64,000 bases of DNA, from the NCBI RefSeq assembly GCF_000424585.1, contig NZ_AUKE01000007.1, positions 1 through 64,000 of the forward strand, given 5' to 3'. The notes under the pieces are model-generated. The model was not told the origin of the DNA. It worked only from the letters and a program-made list of their open reading frames with translations, and did no database searches. Each line of letters begins with the position of its first letter. Position 1 is the first letter of the stretch. The translations under genes were made by a program, and so were the position numbers. This document shows positions 1 to 8,255 of the stretch, piece after piece. The stretch comes from Butyrivibrio sp. MC2013 (lineage in GTDB: Bacteria > Bacillota > Clostridia > Lachnospirales > Lachnospiraceae).

Positions 1-157
<157 letters not shown>

Positions 158-171
158 AATTCGATTCGGTT

Positions 172-196
172 CAGAATTACACTAGCTGTAATTCTG
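172..196 (-). other. rRNA leader hairpin (likely processing stem)
   Basis: A perfect 10-bp inverted repeat (CAGAATTACA / TGTAATTCTG, 5-nt loop) lies 15-40 nt upstream of the 16S 5' end within the rRNA leader. Such stems just before 16S are usual sites of precursor folding or RNase III-type processing. The structure is seen in the sequence; the role is inferred. Confidence 0.5.
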
Positions 197-280
197 CTTT
201 CCGTTTACTTTTGGTTTTGGTTCTCTGAAAATAACTTTGCTTCTTACTAGAAGCTTGGAATCTTCAGGGTTGCATTGCTG

Positions 281-298
281 TTCAGTTGTCAAAGATCA
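281..298 (-). promoter_or_regulatory. boxA-like rRNA antitermination element
   Basis: On the minus strand the leader carries TGATCTTTGACAACTGAA. This matches the boxA-like block (TGATCTTTGAAAACTGAAC type) found in clostridial and bacillar rRNA leaders, where Nus factors bind for antitermination. It lies between the promoters and the 16S gene, as expected. Confidence 0.55.
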
Positions 299-350
299 TT
301 CTGCTTTGCTTTGTCTTGGCTCTTGTTTCTCGTGAGCCGCAACGTGTTAT

Positions 351-379
351 ATCTTACCTCGCCGTCAGCTGTGTGTCAA
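351..379 (-). promoter_or_regulatory. rRNA operon promoter P2
   Basis: TTGACA at 374-379 and TAAGAT at 351-356 are separated by exactly 17 nt on the minus strand. An A/T-only stretch upstream (about 380-412) resembles an UP element. Transcription would start near 345. Proximity to the 16S gene and near-consensus hexamers make this the main rRNA promoter. Confidence 0.85.
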
Positions 380-440
380 GAACTTTTTTAATATTTTTTA
401 AAAAGTTTTTTCACACCGTTTTTATCGGCGAGTGATGTTT

Positions 441-469
441 AGTATAGCATCTGGATAATGCTTTTGCAA
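441..469 (-). promoter_or_regulatory. rRNA operon promoter P1 (tandem, upstream)
   Basis: TTGCAA at 464-469 and TATACT at 441-446 with a 17-nt spacer on the minus strand lie about 90 nt upstream of the first promoter. Tandem promoters are normal for rRNA operons. The hexamers are good but less close to consensus than P2. The 158-528 gap holds only this rRNA regulatory region. Confidence 0.65.
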
Positions 470-528
470 GAAGAAATAAATCAAATCATATGTCTTTTTT
501 TAATCCCTCTCAAAGCCTGCTTTTGGGC

Positions 529-1752
529 TCACCTAAGTTCAATCTCTTCTATACTATTCGCGGAGATCATAGTGAACCTGCTCCTGCTCCTACCCGGAAG
601 TAGAGCCTGGATGGGCTTATCAAAACTCCCCTCATATTTCTTGCTTCCATCTAGTCCATATAGTATCCAGTCCCTATCGTTATAGATAACGAACTGATCG
701 TCAGAAAAGAACATTCCTGTATAATTTATATCAAAGGGCATCTCCAAGATCTTGCTACCCTTTGTATTATATACAGACAGCTCATATTTACCCTCTAGAC
801 TCCTGCCGGTGCCTATGATCCCTGCATATTCAGAGCTGTAATATATGCTCAATATCTCCTTTTCACCTGTAAGCTCAGTAACGGGATTATTGGGCACATC
901 AGAACCCTTGAAGAAGAGCACTCTGTCATCGGTAACAGCCATATTTGTATCTTCATTAATAAATACATTGAACGGTATCACGTTACCCGGGTACTTAAAA
1001 GAGCTGACCATATTATCCGTTTCATTCTGGCCCACATCTCCAAAATTATAGAATGTCATCCTGCTCTCAACGTCATCACCGTTTACACCCAAATATGCGC
1101 AGCCTACCAGCTCTCCATCAGGAGAAATACTCACGGAAAGAGGGTATCCGCTATTGGGCATTGTGGCCTTTATGGCAGCCAGCTCATTACCTTTAGAGTC
1201 ATAGAGTCTGACCCTGCTGATCTCCCCGTCCGAGAGAGTAGCAGCTACTACCCCCTTTGCAGATACTGTAAAATCGTTAATTGGCAGATTAGTAGAGATC
1301 TGACCCATGCTGCCTTCTTTGCCTGCCACATATATGGTATTGCCACCGTGGTCTCCCACTGCAGCTGTTTCACCGCAGGTCCTTACAATAGGAGACTGCA
1401 TCTCATAAGTCACATCCCACAACACACTCCCATCGGGAGCAATACAGCTCATACCATCTTTACTGTATCTGATGGCGTTCTTACCTAGTGCCAACACGGT
1501 GGATCCTTCCATTCCGCTAAGAGGGCTTGTGCGAACTACACGCATTTCCGTATAGGATCTGCCTCTCCAATTTATATATATAGCCGTAATAATGGCGACC
1601 GTAGCGGCCGCCATCAGTATTCCACGGTAAAAAACCATTACCCTATGGCTTCGGATCTTCTCTTTATAAGAAGGTTCCCCGGCATCTAGTGTTTCTTCCT
1701 CTTCCAGTTCCGGGTCTTCTACATAATCTCTGAAATTTCTAACCTGCGCCAT
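529..1752 (-). CDS. DUF5711-type membrane protein, WD/PQQ-like propeller ectodomain
   Basis: A 407-aa protein. About 55 charged N-terminal residues lead to one transmembrane helix (around residues 42-62), followed by a ~340-aa extracytoplasmic region with repeated beta-strand units such as SKDGMSCIAPDGSVLWDV and ISPDGELVGCAYLG, suggesting a beta-propeller. It resembles the DUF5711 family of Lachnospiraceae, whose function is unknown. The start was set at the ATG at 1752 because GGAGG sits 8 nt upstream; an upstream ATG lacks a site. It is the last gene before the rRNA promoters and follows galM after 94 nt. No enzyme motif was found. Confidence 0.7.
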   Translation of the reverse strand: MAQVRNFRDYVEDPELEEEETLDAGEPSYKEKIRSHRVMVFYRGILMAAATVAIITAIYINWRGRSYTEMRVVRTSPLSGMEGSTVLALGKNAIRYSKDGMSCIAPDGSVLWDVTYEMQSPIVRTCGETAAVGDHGGNTIYVAGKEGSMGQISTNLPINDFTVSAKGVVAATLSDGEISRVRLYDSKGNELAAIKATMPNSGYPLSVSISPDGELVGCAYLGVNGDDVESRMTFYNFGDVGQNETDNMVSSFKYPGNVIPFNVFINEDTNMAVTDDRVLFFKGSDVPNNPVTELTGEKEILSIYYSSEYAGIIGTGRSLEGKYELSVYNTKGSKILEMPFDINYTGMFFSDDQFVIYNDRDWILYGLDGSKKYEGSFDKPIQALLPGRSRSRFTMISANSIEEIELR

Positions 1753-1794
1753 TATCATCCTCCATGCCCGCATCAAAGGGTGCCGGCATATATA

Positions 1795-1832
1795 GCATGG
1801 GACCCTGCATTTATTATCTCAGGATCCCACGC
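1795..1832. terminator. Strong hairpin between galM and the DUF5711 gene
   Basis: A 13-bp stem with one G-T pair (GCATGGGACCCTG / CAGGATCCCACGC) lies between two minus-strand genes. The T-run follows it on the plus strand (TTAGTTTTT at 1834-1842), not on the minus strand. In the direction of the genes it may therefore act only as a weak terminator or an mRNA-stabilising stem. Confidence 0.4.
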
Positions 1833-1846
1833 CTTAGTTTTTATTC

Positions 1847-2914
1847 TCAACCGAATTTATATACAGTCTCAGAGTCATAGGGCTTATCAGGGCCAAATAC
1901 AGGAGTCACAAAATTCTCCTCATTGATAGCGTTGGGATAAAACTGACTTTCAAGACAGAAACCATCTCTTATGGAATATGTCGCCCCATCCTTGCCCTTA
2001 TGAGTCTCAATAAAGTTACCAATATAGAACTGAAAGCCGGGAAGAGTGGTATATGCATGCATGGTGATCCCTGTTACAGGATTTGTCACACAGGCAAAGC
2101 TTCTGAGCGCACTCTCATAACGCCCCTCTTTGTCCACAGCTCCATCCACGCAGAAGTTATGATCATAGCCTCTGCCAAAACGCAGCTGTTCATAGTCTTC
2201 AGCCGCATCCCTTCCAATGGGCTTAGGCTGAGTAAAGTCCATAGGAGTACCTTCAACAGGCAATATCTCGCCTGTAGGGATAGCTTCTTCATTATGTACA
2301 GGAGTAAAATAAGACGCATTAAGCTGCACTACATGATCCAGTATCTTGCCGCTGTCATGACCGCCCAGATTGAAATAGCTATGGTTAGTCATGTTGATAA
2401 GAGTATCCTGGTCTGACTCAGCATGATAATGGATCCTGATCTCGTTATCCTCACTCAGGCTGACTTCAACTGTAAACAATCTGTTTCCCGGAAAGCCCAT
2501 CTCGCCATCTTCCTGTTCAAGGCTAAATATCACGCCGTTATTGGTCTCTTTAGCTTCCCATACCCTCTTATGAAATCCCAGGTCAATATCTGTGTGCAGA
2601 TTATGCTTGCCGGAATTATTAACAGACATATGATATGTTCGGCCGGCAATCTGGTACTGGGCACCGTTTACACGGTTAGCACTGGGTCCAATAGTAGAGC
2701 CAAAGAAAGGCTCATTGACATAATACTCGTCCAAACTATCATAGCCAAGGACCACATCCCTCTTTGCCCCATCCTTATCAAACACATAGACATTACGAAG
2801 TATAGCACCAAAATTAGTCCATACCATTTCCATGCCATTGTTGTTGCTGACATGATACAGATATACCGGTGCTCCGTCTTTGGTTTCTCCAAAAAATTCT
2901 CTTTTAACTCCCAT
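1847..2914 (-). CDS. galM: Aldose 1-epimerase (galactose mutarotase)
   Basis: A 355-aa cytosolic protein that interconverts alpha and beta anomers of galactose and related aldoses, feeding the Leloir pathway. Family hallmarks are visible: an early catalytic-site His in GKHNLHTDIDLGFHKRVWE, the NHSYFNLGGHDSG motif with the second catalytic His, and near the C-terminus FCLESQFYPNAIN, which supplies the catalytic Glu. The length is normal. The ATG at 2914 is preceded by TTGGAGGGG, 3 nt away; an in-frame TTG further up overlaps this site. It starts 12 nt after recR and so is probably read with the recR-ybaB-dnaX block, although functionally it belongs with galE (27923). Confidence 0.93.
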   Translation of the reverse strand: MGVKREFFGETKDGAPVYLYHVSNNNGMEMVWTNFGAILRNVYVFDKDGAKRDVVLGYDSLDEYYVNEPFFGSTIGPSANRVNGAQYQIAGRTYHMSVNNSGKHNLHTDIDLGFHKRVWEAKETNNGVIFSLEQEDGEMGFPGNRLFTVEVSLSEDNEIRIHYHAESDQDTLINMTNHSYFNLGGHDSGKILDHVVQLNASYFTPVHNEEAIPTGEILPVEGTPMDFTQPKPIGRDAAEDYEQLRFGRGYDHNFCVDGAVDKEGRYESALRSFACVTNPVTGITMHAYTTLPGFQFYIGNFIETHKGKDGATYSIRDGFCLESQFYPNAINEENFVTPVFGPDKPYDSETVYKFG

Positions 2915-2926
2915 ATTCCCCTCCAA

Positions 2927-3526
2927 TTACAGTTCTGTCCTGCCCTCTAATGCACGGAGCAGTGTTACCTCATCAATATATTCCAGGTCCCCTCCCACAG
3001 GGACACCACTGGCTATCCTTGTCACCTTGATACCTGAAGGCTTGATCAGTTTACTGACATACATCGCAGTAGTCTCCCCTTCCAGACTCGAGCCCGTCGC
3101 CAGGATCACTTCCTCTGTATCCTCGGTTTCCAGTCTGGTGATCAGTTCCTTTAACCTGATATCTCCCGGGCCTACGCCCAGCATTGGTGATATAACGCCT
3201 TGAAGCACATGATATAAGCCCTTGTATTTGCCCGTCCTCTCATATGCAGCCAGATCTCTGCTGTTCTCCACCACCATGATAGTTGAATGGTCCCTGTTCT
3301 CGTTTGAGCATATAGGGCACAGAGCAGAGTCAGTAAGTGTACAGCATTTTTCACAATAATGCACATGCTCTCTGGCATCCGATATGGAATCCGCAAGGCG
3401 CTTTACCCTGTCCTTTGGCATATTGATTATGTAAAAAGCAAGTCTCTGGGCAGTCTTCCCCCCAATACCCGGAAGAGAAGACAGCTCATCCACCAGTCTG
3501 TTTACATGACCGCTGTAGAGATCCAT
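2927..3526 (-). CDS. recR: Recombination mediator protein RecR
   Basis: A 199-aa protein that acts with RecO and RecF to load RecA at gaps and stalled forks. Seen in order: an N-terminal helix-hairpin-helix ([17 protein letters not shown], about 17-33), a four-Cys zinc finger (Cys58, 61, 70, 73) and a Toprim domain (about 81-175) with the acidic VVENSRDL strand. The length is typical. The ATG overlaps the ybaB stop by one base (TGATG) with GGCGGAGG upstream, pointing to translational coupling. The order dnaX-ybaB-recR is conserved across Firmicutes. Confidence 0.97.
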   Translation of the reverse strand: MDLYSGHVNRLVDELSSLPGIGGKTAQRLAFYIINMPKDRVKRLADSISDAREHVHYCEKCCTLTDSALCPICSNENRDHSTIMVVENSRDLAAYERTGKYKGLYHVLQGVISPMLGVGPGDIRLKELITRLETEDTEEVILATGSSLEGETTAMYVSKLIKPSGIKVTRIASGVPVGGDLEYIDEVTLLRALEGRTEL

Positions 3527-3888
3527 CAGAAACCAAAACCTCCGCCCAGTCCGCCAAGGCTGCCAAGGCCGCCTGTCATCTTACTCATAGCTTCTTCGCT
3601 TGCCTTTTCAGCCTGAGTCATGGCTTCATTAACTGCTGCCACGATCATATCCTGGAGCATCTCCACATCTTCAGGATCTACTGCATCAGGTAATATCTTG
3701 ACAGCCTTTAACTGCTTTGAGCCTGTCACTGTAGCCTCTACTGCGCCGCCCCCTGCAGCTGCAGTAAATTCTTTGGTCTCAAGCTCCTTCTGATTTTCTT
3801 CCATCTGGCGCTGCATGCGCTGTGCCTGCTTCATGAGATTATTCATATTACCCGGCATTCCTCCCGGGAATCCACCTCTTTTACTCAT
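3526..3888 (-). CDS. ybaB: YbaB/EbfC family nucleoid-associated protein
   Basis: A 120-aa DNA-binding protein of the YbaB/EbfC family, which forms dimers and coats DNA. The N-terminus is Gly/Pro/Met-rich ([13 protein letters not shown]), then a long charged helix ([19 protein letters not shown]) and the family core [20 protein letters not shown] with [20 protein letters not shown]. The C-terminus is Gly-rich. AAGGAGG lies 8 nt before the ATG. It sits 13 nt after dnaX and one base over recR, the classic replication/repair operon. Confidence 0.96.
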   Translation of the reverse strand: MSKRGGFPGGMPGNMNNLMKQAQRMQRQMEENQKELETKEFTAAAGGGAVEATVTGSKQLKAVKILPDAVDPEDVEMLQDMIVAAVNEAMTQAEKASEEAMSKMTGGLGSLGGLGGGFGF

Positions 3889-3901
3889 TTATAAATCCTC
3901 C

Positions 3902-5797
3902 TTAATCTTCTTCCTGATCTTCCATTTCTTCTCTGGCCATTTCTTCTGCCAAGAGAACAGCCTCCTGGTCCGGCTCTTCTTCGTCGCTTTCAGAGTAACC
4001 AATGATATCTTCTTCCTCGTCCGTCGAAGGAGCTTCTTCATCAGCCATGTCATATCCCTTTAGTCCGCTCAGATCTTCATCAGGAACATCTTTAGTATCA
4101 TCCGGCTGAGTAGGCGCATCTTCTGCAGCAGCAGCATTCTGAAGAGCCGTATCCTCCTTACTGTCATTTACAGGATAGGCTTCCTCTTCTTCCATCACTA
4201 TCTCAGCATTGATAAGCCCCTTATCCTGCAAGGTCTCAAGATCTACATAATAATCTTCAAAGGCTTCGCCGTTTCCTAGCACCTTGAAATCCACAGGGAC
4301 CTGCTTGCCGGTGATATTGCCCAGTTCCTCCATCAGTGCCTCTTTGTGATCCATGATCACCTTGATGCTACTGGTCACATCCCCTGACTGGAATACTACA
4401 AGGAGCGAGTCATCTGCTCCCAGGGACAGCCTTGGTCTGTTCTTTACAAACATAGACTTCAGCATGGGATCTTTTAGCTTCTGGGTGATGGAATGAAACT
4501 CAGCTACGATCTTTTGTATATCTTCAGGCACTGCCCTGTCAAGCCTTGGCGGCTCTTTACGAGCGATAACAGCTTGGCCTGCTGCCGCAGAAGGCGCTAT
4601 TGCAACACCCTCCTTCTCAATCCTGGCAACCTGATTTCTTATCTCCCTGTCATGGGACTCCAGGATTCTGATCCTGTCTGTAAGTGCCTCTGTATCATCT
4701 CCGTCAGACTCAGGCTTGCAGAGCCTTATGATCGCCATCTCTATGAGTATCCTCTTCTGAGCTGCCAGCCTGATAGACGCAGATAGCTCAGAGAATATCC
4801 TGATATATCTCATAATGGTATCTATATCCGCATCCTGGGCCTGCTGCTTTAAAAGCTTTAAATTATCTCTGGATATATCTACAGCATCCTCCATCTCATC
4901 AGAAGCCGATACCAGCATCATGTTTCTAAGATACCATACAAAGTCATTGACGAACTGAGTCAGCTCTCCTCCCTGAAGCACCACATCTGCCAGTATGCTG
5001 ATAGCAGCTGACGCATCAGATCTGTACAGAGCATCAAAAAGAGAACCAAAGACCTGTGTATCTACGGCTCCCAGTACGTCCAATACTCTCTCATAGGTCA
5101 GCTCTTCGCCATAATGAAAAGCAATGCACTGATCAAGAAGACTTAAAGAGTCTCTCATAGAGCCGTCAGCAGCTCTGGCTATAAATGACAATGCCTTATC
5201 CTCGGCATTGACATTCTCAGCTCTGGTAACCTCCGCCAGTCTGTCCTTTATGGTATCCATGGTGATTCTGTGGAAGTCGTAGCGCTGACATCTGCTGAGT
5301 ATGGTAATAGGTATTTTCTGTACTTCAGTAGTAGCCAGTATAAAGAGAACATATTCCGGAGGCTCTTCCAGCGTCTTGAGCAGCGCATTAAACGCTCCGG
5401 TAGACAGCATATGGACCTCGTCTATGATATATACCTTCTTGCGGGCTACAGAAGGAGAATAGGATATCTCATCAATGACAGTCCTGATATTCTCCACACC
5501 GTTATTGGATGCCGCATCCATCTCCACTACGTCCACACACCTGCCCTCAGCTATAGCCCTGCAGGTCTCGCACTCGCCGCAGGGATTGCCTCCTACAGGA
5601 TTCTCGCAGTTGACCGCTCTTGAGAGGATCTTGGCAACAGAAGTCTTACCTGTTCCTCTTGTACCGCAAAAAAGGTATGCATGACCCACTCTGTCAGAGA
5701 GGATCTGATTCTTCAAGGTCGTAACAATATGATCCTGTCCTTTTACATCATCAAATGTAGGCGGACGGAACTTTCTGTATAAAGCTGTATATGCCAT
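3902..5797 (-). CDS. dnaX: DNA polymerase III subunit gamma/tau
   Basis: A 631-aa clamp-loader ATPase of the replicative polymerase. Seen: Walker A GTRGTGKT (45-52), the zinc-binding cysteines (64, 73, 76, 79) unique to DnaX, Walker B IIDEVH (Asp126-Glu127), sensor-1 LATTEVQKIPITILSRCQR, and the AAA+ lid and collar helices. The last ~90 residues are highly acidic (runs such as SDEEEPDQEAVLLAEEMA), a common but poorly conserved tau tail. No slippery run suggesting a frameshifted gamma form was noticed. AGGTGA precedes the ATG. It heads the dnaX-ybaB-recR-galM run. Confidence 0.97.
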   Translation of the reverse strand: MAYTALYRKFRPPTFDDVKGQDHIVTTLKNQILSDRVGHAYLFCGTRGTGKTSVAKILSRAVNCENPVGGNPCGECETCRAIAEGRCVDVVEMDAASNNGVENIRTVIDEISYSPSVARKKVYIIDEVHMLSTGAFNALLKTLEEPPEYVLFILATTEVQKIPITILSRCQRYDFHRITMDTIKDRLAEVTRAENVNAEDKALSFIARAADGSMRDSLSLLDQCIAFHYGEELTYERVLDVLGAVDTQVFGSLFDALYRSDASAAISILADVVLQGGELTQFVNDFVWYLRNMMLVSASDEMEDAVDISRDNLKLLKQQAQDADIDTIMRYIRIFSELSASIRLAAQKRILIEMAIIRLCKPESDGDDTEALTDRIRILESHDREIRNQVARIEKEGVAIAPSAAAGQAVIARKEPPRLDRAVPEDIQKIVAEFHSITQKLKDPMLKSMFVKNRPRLSLGADDSLLVVFQSGDVTSSIKVIMDHKEALMEELGNITGKQVPVDFKVLGNGEAFEDYYVDLETLQDKGLINAEIVMEEEEAYPVNDSKEDTALQNAAAAEDAPTQPDDTKDVPDEDLSGLKGYDMADEEAPSTDEEEDIIGYSESDEEEPDQEAVLLAEEMAREEMEDQEED

Positions 5798-5855
5798 TTA
5801 TTCACCTGTATCTGTAATGGGATTCCCCAGTTAACCTTTCATTCCCAGTCAGTAA

Positions 5856-5884
5856 ATTATAACACATAAGGGGCTCCTAATCGA
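5856..5884 (-). promoter_or_regulatory. Candidate dnaX operon promoter
   Basis: A consensus TATAAT (5856-5861) lies about 60 nt before dnaX, with a weak -35 TCGATT (5879-5884) at a 17-nt distance. It is placed between the terminator of the upstream cyclase gene and dnaX, where a promoter is needed. Confidence 0.5.
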
Positions 5885-5893
5885 GTGATAGCC

Positions 5894-5939
5894 AAAAAGA
5901 ACAGGCCGCCTTATATATTATTATAAGACGCGCCTGTTC
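5894..5939 (-). terminator. Rho-independent terminator of the GGDEF gene
   Basis: On the minus strand GAACAGGC...GCCTGTTC, with further pairing in TCTTATA/TATAAGG, is followed directly by TTTTT. It lies 35 nt after the stop of the REC-GGDEF gene and separates it from dnaX. Confidence 0.85.
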
Positions 5940-5973
5940 AAATAATTGTCTTTGCTTATTTTATAACAGTTTT

Positions 5974-7194
5974 TCAGCCTTTAACGATCCCAAGTTCATA
6001 ATCCTTATGAGTCTTGGACCAGAGAAAACGGATCCTCTTAATAGCCAGATCCCTGTTACCGCCGTCGGTTCCGGTCAGCAATACTGTATATGTGGAATTA
6101 TCGGACTGGGTGATCACATCGGCCGTCCTCAGATTCTGTTTTAAAAATGACAGAAGCTCCCCCCGGCACTTGTCATTGTTGCAGCCAACATTGGTGACAA
6201 ATAACACCGACTTGGATATATGGACCCTGTCATTGCTGCGTCCCAAAAACTCAACAATATTATCAAAATCACCATTGCTGACCAGCATAGCTCCGGAATC
6301 AGCGTCATCCTCCGAATCCCCCTCGTCAAAGAACTTATAAGAGCCTCTGCCTGATCTCTTAACATCATAGAGTGCTTCGTCAGCACGCTGATAAAGCTCA
6401 GCAAAACTCGTAGCATCAGAAGGGCGAAGAGAAACACCAATGGAGACAGTAACATCATATTTTTCCAGGTCTTCATTGGTACGCTCTATGATCCTGCGAA
6501 GCCTGGGGACTATGATCCTCCTGTCCACGCAGCCCTTGAAAAAGAGCACAAACTCATCTCCACCAATCCTGGCTGTAATATCATCGCTTCTGCTGAGCCT
6601 GCTGATAGTCCTGGCAAATATACAAAGTGCCGCGTCACCTGCCTCATGTCCGAATCTGTCATTAACATTTTTAAAATGATCCAGATCCAGCAGACAGAAG
6701 GTCCCTTCCACATCATCAGCAAGAGAGTCAATCTTATTCTCAATATATCTTCTGGTATATACACCTGTCAGATCATCGGTGACAGCCATGGTCCTGAGAC
6801 TGTTCTGAGCCTTTACCACCCTGATCACATTGTTGACCCTCTGTAATAGTACTTCTGCATCAAAAGGCTTGCGTATATAGTCTGATGCACCATCCTTGAG
6901 CACCTTACTCTCAGCATCAGTCCCATCAGAGGATGTAACAGCTATATATGGTATTCCCTTTGTCTTCTCCTCTTCATCAAGCCTGGCCATCATCTCAGTA
7001 CCGCTCATCCCGGGCATCATTATATCTGTCACTATGAGCATGGGTCTGTGTTTAAGGGCGATCATAATACCTTCCTCGGGAGAAGCTGCGCATTGGCACT
7101 CAAAATGATCCTTCAGCTTATTTTTTACATAGTTAAGCTGAACAGGATCATCATCTACTATTAGTATGTAATCACTTCTTCCGGGTATATACAT
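5974..7194 (-). CDS. Response regulator diguanylate cyclase (REC-GGDEF plus degenerate third domain)
   Basis: A 406-aa cytosolic protein predicted to make cyclic di-GMP when its receiver domain is phosphorylated. The REC domain (about 8-125) has the acidic pair DDD and phospho-acceptor Asp57 in IVTDIMMPG. The GGDEF domain (about 135-290) has an intact GGDEF (211-215) and the product-inhibition I-site RSDD (202-205) exactly five residues before it. A further ~105 residues contain NLRTADVITQSDNSTYTVLL, which mirrors the GGDEF layout with the signature replaced by SDNSTY, suggesting a second, dead cyclase-like fold. The ATG at 7194 has GTGAGG upstream. No partner kinase is adjacent. Confidence 0.88.
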   Translation of the reverse strand: MYIPGRSDYILIVDDDPVQLNYVKNKLKDHFECQCAASPEEGIMIALKHRPMLIVTDIMMPGMSGTEMMARLDEEEKTKGIPYIAVTSSDGTDAESKVLKDGASDYIRKPFDAEVLLQRVNNVIRVVKAQNSLRTMAVTDDLTGVYTRRYIENKIDSLADDVEGTFCLLDLDHFKNVNDRFGHEAGDAALCIFARTISRLSRSDDITARIGGDEFVLFFKGCVDRRIIVPRLRRIIERTNEDLEKYDVTVSIGVSLRPSDATSFAELYQRADEALYDVKRSGRGSYKFFDEGDSEDDADSGAMLVSNGDFDNIVEFLGRSNDRVHISKSVLFVTNVGCNNDKCRGELLSFLKQNLRTADVITQSDNSTYTVLLTGTDGGNRDLAIKRIRFLWSKTHKDYELGIVKG

Positions 7195-7233
7195 ATAAGA
7201 CCTCACCAGTGCTATATTCTGTCCACACTTATT

Positions 7234-7261
7234 ATTTTATAATCAGCAATATAGATTTCAA
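7234..7261 (-). promoter_or_regulatory. Candidate promoter of the GGDEF gene
   Basis: TTGAAA (7256-7261) and TAAAAT (7234-7239) with a 16-nt spacer on the minus strand, about 40 nt before the start codon. The surroundings are AT-rich, so chance matches are possible. Confidence 0.4.
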
Positions 7262-7492
7262 GTGTTTTGTCGCGAACAAAGCTTAAGTCGTCTTATAAGA
7301 GCACTTACTTGCACCACATTTTCATTATCCACATACAAGTTTTCTACCTTACTTTTTTTCGGATAATTTTTCATCTACTTTAGTTTCCAAAACCACCAAT
7401 TATATTTATTCAAACATGTTAAATATTTACAAGAAATATTCATTTTCAATACTGGCCATTTAGCCATTCTTTTATAGTCAAAACAGAGCATT

Positions 7493-7518
7493 AAAAAACG
7501 GGCAGCACTCGCTGCCCG
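7493..7518 (-). terminator. Rho-independent terminator of the flavin reductase gene
   Basis: CGGGCAGC-GAGT-GCTGCCCG, a perfect 8-bp stem on a 4-nt loop, followed by TTTTTT on the minus strand, about 10 nt after the stop codon. Confidence 0.92.
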
Positions 7519-7527
7519 CCGGATCAT

Positions 7528-8043
7528 TCATCTCACCAGTATCTTGACTACTTCACCCATGTATATATTGTGAGCATCTCTGTCTGCATAAAACTGATCC
7601 GCAATACTCTTGTCCAGAATATCATCTATATCCATGGGAAGCTTGATCAGTTTTCTGCAAAGGATGACTGTCCCCGCTTCATCAATATAGGGAATGTCCT
7701 CATCCTCATCAACATCCACTCCAAACCTGCACCCTGAGAGCTTGTCTTCATTTCTGCCCGAAGCCGTTCCCAGATATTTGTATTCCCTGCGATAATTCTC
7801 ATAATTGAGGAAGCTTATGGAGAAGCCATCGGTAGCATCAAGGAGTTCTCTGGTATACCTGCTATCCCTGATATATATAGTCGCAACATAACGATTCCAT
7901 ATATAACCAAATCCACCCCATGACACAGTCATGGCATTGGTCTTGCCATCAGCAGCTGCTGTTACCAGCGCCATATTATGATCTGTAAACTTGAACTGAT
8001 TAGGGATTGTATCCTCGACATTAACGGGCTGAAAAAAATGCAT
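7528..8043 (-). CDS. Flavin reductase family protein (FMN-binding split barrel)
   Basis: A 171-aa cytosolic protein of the flavin reductase-like FMN-binding family. Seen: the early strand NMALVTAAADGKTNAMTVSWGG typical of the fold's FMN-phosphate region, IYIRDSRYTRELLDATDGFSISF in the middle, and YMGEVVKILV at the end. Members bind FMN and move electrons from NAD(P)H, or act in oxygen or iron stress; the substrate cannot be told here. AGGAGG lies 6 nt before the ATG. It is 73 nt after tRNA-Ser with no clear terminator between them, so the two may share a transcript. Confidence 0.82.
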   Translation of the reverse strand: MHFFQPVNVEDTIPNQFKFTDHNMALVTAAADGKTNAMTVSWGGFGYIWNRYVATIYIRDSRYTRELLDATDGFSISFLNYENYRREYKYLGTASGRNEDKLSGCRFGVDVDEDEDIPYIDEAGTVILCRKLIKLPMDIDDILDKSIADQFYADRDAHNIYMGEVVKILVR

Positions 8044-8116
8044 GTAATACCTCCTGACAGAAAACTGTTCTTAAGAGAATATATTTGTAGCTTCACTCCA
8101 AAAATCATGCATAAAG

Positions 8117-8203
8117 CGGAGTGGGTGGGATTCGAACCCACGTGCCGGAAACCGACAACCGCATTTCGAGTGCGGCTCATTACGACCACTTTGATACCAC
8201 TCC
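8117..8203 (-). tRNA. tRNA-Ser (anticodon CGA)
   Basis: An 87-nt class II tRNA. The acceptor stem GGAGTGG/CCACTCC carries a G discriminator; the T-arm contains GGTTCGAATCC; the anticodon loop CTCGAAA gives CGA (8166-8168), reading UCG serine codons. The long variable arm (GTTGTCGGTTTCCGGCAC region) fits serine. The 3' CCA is not encoded. Confidence 0.96.
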
Positions 8204-8225
8204 CCCTCAGAGTCTGAGCTATTTT

Positions 8226-8255
8226 ATTATATAACCCTGGCCCAGCCCTCGTCAA
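8226..8255 (-). promoter_or_regulatory. tRNA-Ser promoter overlapping the jetC stop codon
   Basis: TTGACG (8250-8255) and a perfect TATAAT (8226-8231) with an 18-nt spacer, about 22 nt before the tRNA. The -35 hexamer includes the TGA stop codon of the upstream jetC gene, so the two transcription units touch. Confidence 0.8.

Larger units (their letters stand above)
7195..7527. other. Intergenic region, 333 nt
   Basis: AT-rich spacer between two minus-strand genes. It contains a candidate promoter for the GGDEF gene (7234-7261) and the flavin reductase terminator (7493-7518). Between about 7262 and 7490 I see no gene, repeat or convincing signal. Confidence 0.5.

Noticed and set aside
458..528. 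Weak hairpin after the DUF5711 gene as terminator
   Set aside because: Stem pairing is poor and the homopolymer run is on the wrong side for the minus-strand transcript.
2000..2950. Long plus-strand frames opposite galM
   Set aside because: They are antisense shadows of a well-conserved gene, with no ribosome binding sites and no recognisable protein features.
3060..3300. TOPRIM domain as a possible JetD partner for jetABC
   Set aside because: It is part of an ordinary RecR with zinc finger and helix-hairpin-helix, in its conserved dnaX-ybaB-recR setting.
5798..5893. Signal recognition particle RNA upstream of dnaX
   Set aside because: The gap is under 100 nt, holds the dnaX promoter, and shows none of the conserved SRP RNA helix 8 sequence.
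8117..8203. tRNA-Ser as an integration site for an island carrying jetABC
   Set aside because: No integrase gene or repeat of the tRNA 3' end was seen on either side, and jetABC lies on the 5' side of the tRNA, not at the usual 3' attachment end.
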